Shown here: in pieces, positions 58,837 through 64,000 of the stretch | How the letters are laid out: the number at the start of each line of letters is the position of its first letter | Position numbering within the stretch: the first letter of the stretch is position 1 | Assembly (NCBI GenBank): GCA_033977485.1 | Contig: CM066988.1 | Location: 5,664,501 to 5,728,500 of the forward strand | Direction of reading: 5' to 3' | DNA: 64,000 bases | Source: Hydrangea macrophylla | Lineage: Eukaryota > Streptophyta > Magnoliopsida > Cornales > Hydrangeaceae | Translations under genes and position numbers: made by a program | The notes under the pieces: model-generated | What the model was told of the DNA's origin: nothing | What the model saw: only the letters and a program-made list of their open reading frames with translations | Database searches by the model: none

Positions 58837-59520
58837 AAAAATCCATGTCACGCCCCGAAGTACCGAGAGTAGGGAAAAAATAAATTTCTATTATGGGTTC
58901 GTAGACACGTGATTGGTTGAATGTCATCTGATTGCTCCAAACATGCTTATAACAATAATATAATACTGGAAAATGACTAAGTTCAGCGGAAGCATGAATC
59001 TAAAACATTCAAGTCTTACATGATTAATATATTACTGACCCAAAGTATGTTCAAAATATACATAGTACATGTCCAACTAGACTATTACATCATCAAGCAT
59101 ATTAACAACAAAACTACATCAAGAGGGGAGCTCTAGGGTCTTCAGTTGGCGAAACCATAGCCTTCCTCGCAATAATCTTCACCAGCATAGTCTTTGGCAG
59201 TAACATCAGCATCTTGATAGTAGCCCGCTCCGTCGAAACCTGAATAGGCTGGACAGGGATGGTCCAGTCGCATGATACGCCGTCAGTGATTAAGCTAAGT
59301 GATGGTACCCTTAAGGTTACCACCATTAAGATAAGATGTTCATCATCTCTTGTCCTCAAAACCATGTCTCGTCCAAACCCAATCATACCCTACGAAACTT
59401 AACTCATAACTAAATTGACCAACAACATCGACTAAAAGAAGATGTAATTCCAAAGGTATCCAATATTCTGGGTACAATGCATCCATATGTCAAGAAAGAA
59501 CAACACTTAGAAATGAATCA

Positions 59521-59800
59521 CTTGATCGTACGCGTCCCTAACGATCCTCAGTTCAACTACCCGACCGAACTCGTCATGGACAATCCACATATCAAGAAGA
59601 GGAATGCACTACAGCTATCGCTTAATCACACACGTCGCTAACGATCCTCAGGTCAGCTATTTGACCGAACATGTCCTAGACGATCCACAAATTAAGGATG
59701 TGAAACATACATAAACAATCACTTGATTGAACACATTACTGACGATCCTTAGATCAAGGATTCGAATCTTACCTCCCTAATCGACCCCACAAAGATCACT
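59521..59800. repeat. ~100-bp tandem repeat in D 5' LTR
   Basis: About 2.5 diverged copies starting CTTGATCG (59521), CTTAATCAC (59621) and CTTGATTGA (59722), each with CTAACGATCCTCAG or a variant. Confidence 0.75.
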
Positions 59801-61113
59801 AAAAGGTTGACTCCTCAAGAAATACCTGAACACGACTCAAAGGTCCACGAATCCACTTTAACCAGAAGTCAAATGACTGGAACAAATATCAATGTCCCAT
59901 ATTCGCATAAAATCTATTATTGAAGGGTTTGCCATTATCTAACATGTATCCACCACTCGTTCTTTAGATCTTAAGATCCATTCACGCGAATTGTCTTATT
60001 ATCAAATCACATTAAGGTCAACATTAAGTTATGATAATTACATCATGTTAGCTATCGTGTTAACTTAATAACAATTTAACGAATACATATTAAGTCTTCA
60101 TGGCATGTTTCTAACTCATCTTACATCATTCATACTATTCACAATAGAAATTATAATCAACACAGCACATCAAACGCATATGACATAAACAATATAATGA
60201 TAACTACCGAAAGCATTTATTTAAAAACGTTCATCTGAACAGCCACTAGTTAAAAGAAAGTTTCTCGTAGCTCAAGACTTCATAACCTATTGGGTCTTTT
60301 AGTATAGAAGGATAACTCACACACATATATATATATATATCAACTTCGTAGTTTTACATTAGGCCCAAAAATCAATTATCCAATTCCAAATGCAACATGC
60401 AAGACAAATCTTAAAATCTGGGAAAATAGAAATTTTCATTAGAACGTAGTTTAGTAAAAATAGCTTTTCTAATAGCTTGATATCTCACAACCTTCTCAAT
60501 TTTTTTGTGAAGAAAATCAACTCATTTATCTACAAATAACTCTCCTATAGCCTGGTCTAAAAATCATTCCTTCATAGGTGAAATGCATATGCAATGCAGT
60601 GCTATAAATCTGGGACAGAGCAATCCGAAAATATAAGAAATGTCCAAGTAAAATGAATGATTTGAGCAGCTCAAAAATCCAAATGAAGCTAGATTGTTTT
60701 TCACATAAAGATAATCCAAACACCTATAATGTTCTAGTATTGAGTTTGATCCAAAAAGTAATTTATCATGCTCAAATAAATCATACCAATTAAGTCAACA
60801 CAGTGAATTTAATCCTGGCAGATTGTATGTTTTTAACCCTTTTTATTTTTTCCTCATATTCGATCTTCATTCCAATTCCTAAAACAAGTTTTAAACATAG
60901 ATATACATATATATTAAGTTCTAAACTCACCTAGGGATTAAGGCTTGTTTGGGTGCGGAGAAAATGGAAGAAAATGGAAAGAAAAGCTTGAAATGCCTCC
61001 AATGGTGATTTTCTCCTCTCCTCTTCGAATTCCTTGCAATTTTGTGGCTTGATTATGGACTCTTTAGCTTCCTTTGATAGTAATTTATCTTCCTTTGGTG
61101 AAATGGCCAGGGG

Positions 61114-61122
61114 TGTATATAG
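61114..61122 (-). promoter_or_regulatory. TATA-like box of element D LTR
   Basis: Minus strand CTATATACA, about 600 bp into the LTR. Confidence 0.4.
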
Positions 61123-61725
61123 GGGTATTTGATGGTGTAGATCACCAAAATAACACATGCATTGAAGGATTGGGCTAGACCATCATCATCTACATCTTCT
61201 TCTTCTTCTTCTCTCTCTCTCTAAACTCTCTCTAAGTTAGTGGAAAAATATATCTTTTGATGGTTTAACTCTAAAAAAAGAGAGATAAACAATGCATATA
61301 TAGTGGGGAGTAAGTAGGACAAGTGTCCAATGTTGGGGGGTTGATGATGTGTAGTGGGATAAATGTCCAAATATGATTAAATGAGGTTTAAGATGTTACC
61401 ATGTGTCCAGTAAGTGGGGTCCACCTTGATCTGCGTGTAAACATCTCACAACGTGCGTCTGCTCCACGGACTGTGTGTAAAACTGGCACGGCTCTAAACT
61501 CGCGGTCAGGTTACTATTCACTTCTATTGTAGTGCTGTCGGTACAAACTCGTTGGGATAGTCGGTAATTAAAATTAATATACTGAGACTGCATTTATATG
61601 TATATATATAAATTCACACAATACACCTGATAAATGGTATCAGCAAGATACGCAATACAGGAAAATTCTAAAATTTATTTATATATTTGAATGCACAGAA
61701 ACACAGGGAAAATAGAGGTGCTACA

Positions 61726-64000
61726 TAGTGATCTTGGTCCTTCGCTCTTAAGGACGTATGCACACTCCACTGCTCTTAAGGATGTATGATTGGATCTCCG
61801 GCTTATCTTAGGGCTAATGGGTTTGGTCCACCGCTCTTAAGGATGTATGCACGCACATTCTACCACTCTTAAGGACGTATGATTGACCAATGCCTGTTCA
61901 CACAAGTATCCCAAAAATAGCAAACGTACTTGACATTACTCTAATATTGATACATGACATTCCCATATGGCCCGACTACTCTGATTGAAATGAACGTATA
62001 ACAAACCGATTCATGATCGACATACTATCTAACGTTATAGACATTAACTGGTTATTTTGAAAGTTCTTACATTAGGGTGTTGTGGATACCGGCATTTTGG
62101 GCCCAGTTTTAATTTTAAAACAATTTTTCAAATTTCAAATTCAAAAATGAGTCGCCACTTAATTTTTAAAAGAAAAATTAAGAAATCATTTAAAAGCAAA
62201 TGATCTTTTAGAAGCCAGAGATTAACTAGGTCCGGGGATTATGGAATGAGAGGGGAAGGAGCCCGGTGGACTAAAACACCCCCTCTCATCCTATCTCGCG
62301 ATAGGCCTCTACTCAACATCCTTTTGATTGAATTCATTAATCTAAACATGCCCTCAACTGATACATATATATAAATATACATTACAAAAAGCATGTCCAA
62401 AAGGTGTAAGATTGTAAATGATAAAAAATCACTCAAAATCACATATTTCAATTAGCAAGCAATATGATCTGCATTTAGGGAACTAGAAAACTTACCTGGG
62501 ACCCAGCCATGAATGTTTAAACATGTAATGCAAACAAAAGAATAAATCCTAATAAAAGGTTCTCTAATCACATATATACATATAAGACAAATCTTAATTC
62601 TAATGTGTCGTACATGGGGTCAAAGAATCAATAAAATTAAGAAATAATTAAGCTAGAGAAGAGTCAAGAAATCGTACATCATCGGCGCTACAAAACATTG
62701 GTTAGTCCATATGCTTTAGAAAGGATATATAATGTCAAATGACCATCTTTAAATATCTAGCTTAATTCTATCAAATAGGAGAAATGACATACCAAGAATT
62801 CTAAGTATAAGTGTCAATCTATATTGATGAGTGTACATGATTACATGGAAACAAGAACAAGCTATTGGATTATTCTTTGATTTGGACCCTTTAGCCTCTG
62901 AATTTAAGCCTAACTAATCATTATTGGAGCATGGTTTAAGCCCTAAATCATAGAAAAGTCATTTGGACCATTATTTACAAGATTGGTCAAAATTGTGACA
63001 AAATTCTGAAAATTGTTGAGAGCAGATCATAACTTCAAAAAAATAAAAGGCATGGTTCCCATGGTTTAATTTTGATGATTTTTGGACACAAGGTGCCTCT
63101 GTTACTCTAGTTTCTAACCCAAAAAGAAAATCGAAGTTCCAACGGTTAGATCTCTGGGAATTGAATAAAAACTAGACATCACTCAGATATTTCCAACCTT
63201 CTGTCTAGAGGTATTGTGTAATTTTCTAAAAATTGTAAAAAAATCTAAAAGACTTTAATTTTTTTTAGGGAATCTTGTTAATACATTAAACTTCATAGAA
63301 AAAATTATTTGGGGTCATCAATACATGATTAGGGCTCTGATTTACTCATTTTAAAAGGGTGTTGCTGTTATGAAAATCTGGACAGATTGTTGTGGTTTTA
63401 CAAAACTCATGACCAAACCACCCTAACCATGGAATCTTATTAAAACAAATATTACAGTGGTAGAACTTTGAGTTATGGACACTTTCCTATTGGTTTCATT
63501 CAATTCCAACGGTTCGATGTTTAACTAAAAATCTTTGATGAGAAGTGGTTGATGAACTCACTGCACCTTTGTCTAGTTCATCCTTCACTTACTAATTTTA
63601 ACTATTAAGCCTTTAAACGTGGCTTTAGTTAAACTAATTCTCCTACCATTTGATGGTCATGGGAGGTCAATGACCTTAGGCTTGTAGATTTCAATGAAGT
63701 ATGGAGAAACTTCATGAAATCTAAAAGCAATAAACCCAAATCATGATGATAGACTTGGACTTATTAACTAAATATGTTAAACATCAACTTTAATCCCCTT
63801 GTAAACCATGAACTTCCAAGAGAGCCAAAGGACTTCAATATCAAGAGATTCAAATGAGACATTGGAGGTCTCATGAATCTTAAGAGGTGAATATAATTAA
63901 AAAAAATTGACTTAAAGCTTAAGTATTATCCAAGTTAATACATATTTAAAAGCTAATTAGTTTAAAGTCTACATCCAAATATCATCAACTTGGTGATTTT
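61726..64000. other. Unassigned sequence right of element D
   Basis: 2.3 kb with no credible ORF. It has a duplicated 89-bp unit with four CTCTTAAGGAYGTATG motifs (61744-61881), a possible LTR-like start near 62080 (TGTTGTGGATACCGG), the sequence GAGTCGCCACTTAATTTTT with a perfect 10-bp hairpin (62158-62182), and then AT-rich unmarked sequence. Probably older repeat DNA. Confidence 0.5.
61744..61881. repeat. Duplicated 89-bp unit with CTCTTAAGGAYGTATG motifs
   Basis: Motif copies at 61744, 61772, 61833 and 61865. The first and third are followed by CAC, the second and fourth by ATTG, so a two-motif unit was duplicated (89-bp period). Confidence 0.7.

Larger units (their letters stand above)
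12009..61725 (-). mobile_element. Element D: Tekay/Del-type chromovirus, host of the stack
   Basis: Minus-strand Ty3/gypsy element with its 5' LTR at 58846-61725, an iMet primer site at 58824-58836, a leader with an acidic ORF, gag and pol from 25758 down to 12220, a polypurine tract at about 12176-12190 and a 3' LTR remnant at 12009-12175. It is interrupted by C (9,031 bp) and B' (31,501 bp). Without them about 9.2 kb of D remain, or about 11.9 kb if the lost part of the 3' LTR is added, a normal size for the Tekay group. The C-terminal region after integrase has the chromodomain-like end typical of chromoviruses. The two LTR pieces differ at roughly 19 of 167 positions, so D is the oldest layer. 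Confidence 0.85.
58846..61725 (-). repeat. Element D 5' LTR (2880 bp)
   Basis: On the minus strand it starts TGTAGCACC and ends GGCGTGACA. It contains a tandem repeat of about 100 bp at 59521-59800, a short TA run (about 60325-60344), a CTT/CT microsatellite (about 61195-61220) and a TATA-like box near 61114-61122. The short ORFs here are not genes. Confidence 0.85.

Noticed and set aside
62239..62451. 70-codon minus-strand frame right of D
   Set aside because: No recognisable domain and it overlaps a repeat-like stretch; insufficient support as a gene.

Overview
The window is plant nuclear heterochromatin: a stack of nested LTR retrotransposons, with no host gene recognised. The evidence is plant-type LTR elements of both superfamilies (Ty3/gypsy and Ty1/copia), primer-binding sites matching plant tRNA-iMet and tRNA-Asp, and 5-bp target-site duplications (TSDs). 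LTR-rich nesting of this depth suits a large-genome seed plant, probably a eudicot, but the species cannot be named from the sequence.

Layout, outermost first. Element D is a chromovirus (Tekay/Del type) on the minus strand, 12009-61725. Its 5' LTR is 58846-61725 and a 167-bp piece of its 3' LTR lies at 12009-12175. Three elements sit in D. (1) Element C (12457-21487, minus, TSD TATTC) splits the integrase/chromodomain end of D. Its internal region is decayed. (2) Element B' (26699-58199, minus, TSD GCTAC) is an Athila-like Ty3/gypsy element in D's leader. It keeps broken gag, protease, RT, RNase H and integrase plus a third, env-position ORF. (3) Element B (8345-12008, plus), a second copy of the B' family, enters D's 3' LTR; its 5' part lies beyond the left edge. 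Element A (1-8344, plus) lies inside B. It is a related element coding only gag and protease. B' in turn carries two Ty1/copia elements on the minus strand: E (30554-39276, TSD GGAAC), in the third ORF, and F (46437-54850, TSD GCCTC), in gag. The segment 61726-64000 is the unidentified sequence into which D inserted.

No element is intact here. E is nearest, with one nonsense codon and one frameshift and LTRs about 99% identical. A has LTRs about 98.5% identical, two frameshifts and one nonsense codon. D is the oldest, with LTR pieces about 88-89% identical.

The most interesting signals are noncoding. (a) A run of about 100 nt with four consecutive hairpins lies upstream of the polypurine tract in A, B and B'. 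(b) Arrays of a short palindrome (TTCGATCGATCGAAC type) lie just upstream of the TATA box, and again in the transcribed leader, of both an Athila-like and an unrelated copia family. (c) A possible internal transcription unit in B' has a CT-rich leader, a consensus splice donor, an intron of 305 nt and an acceptor 10 nt before the start codon of the third ORF.
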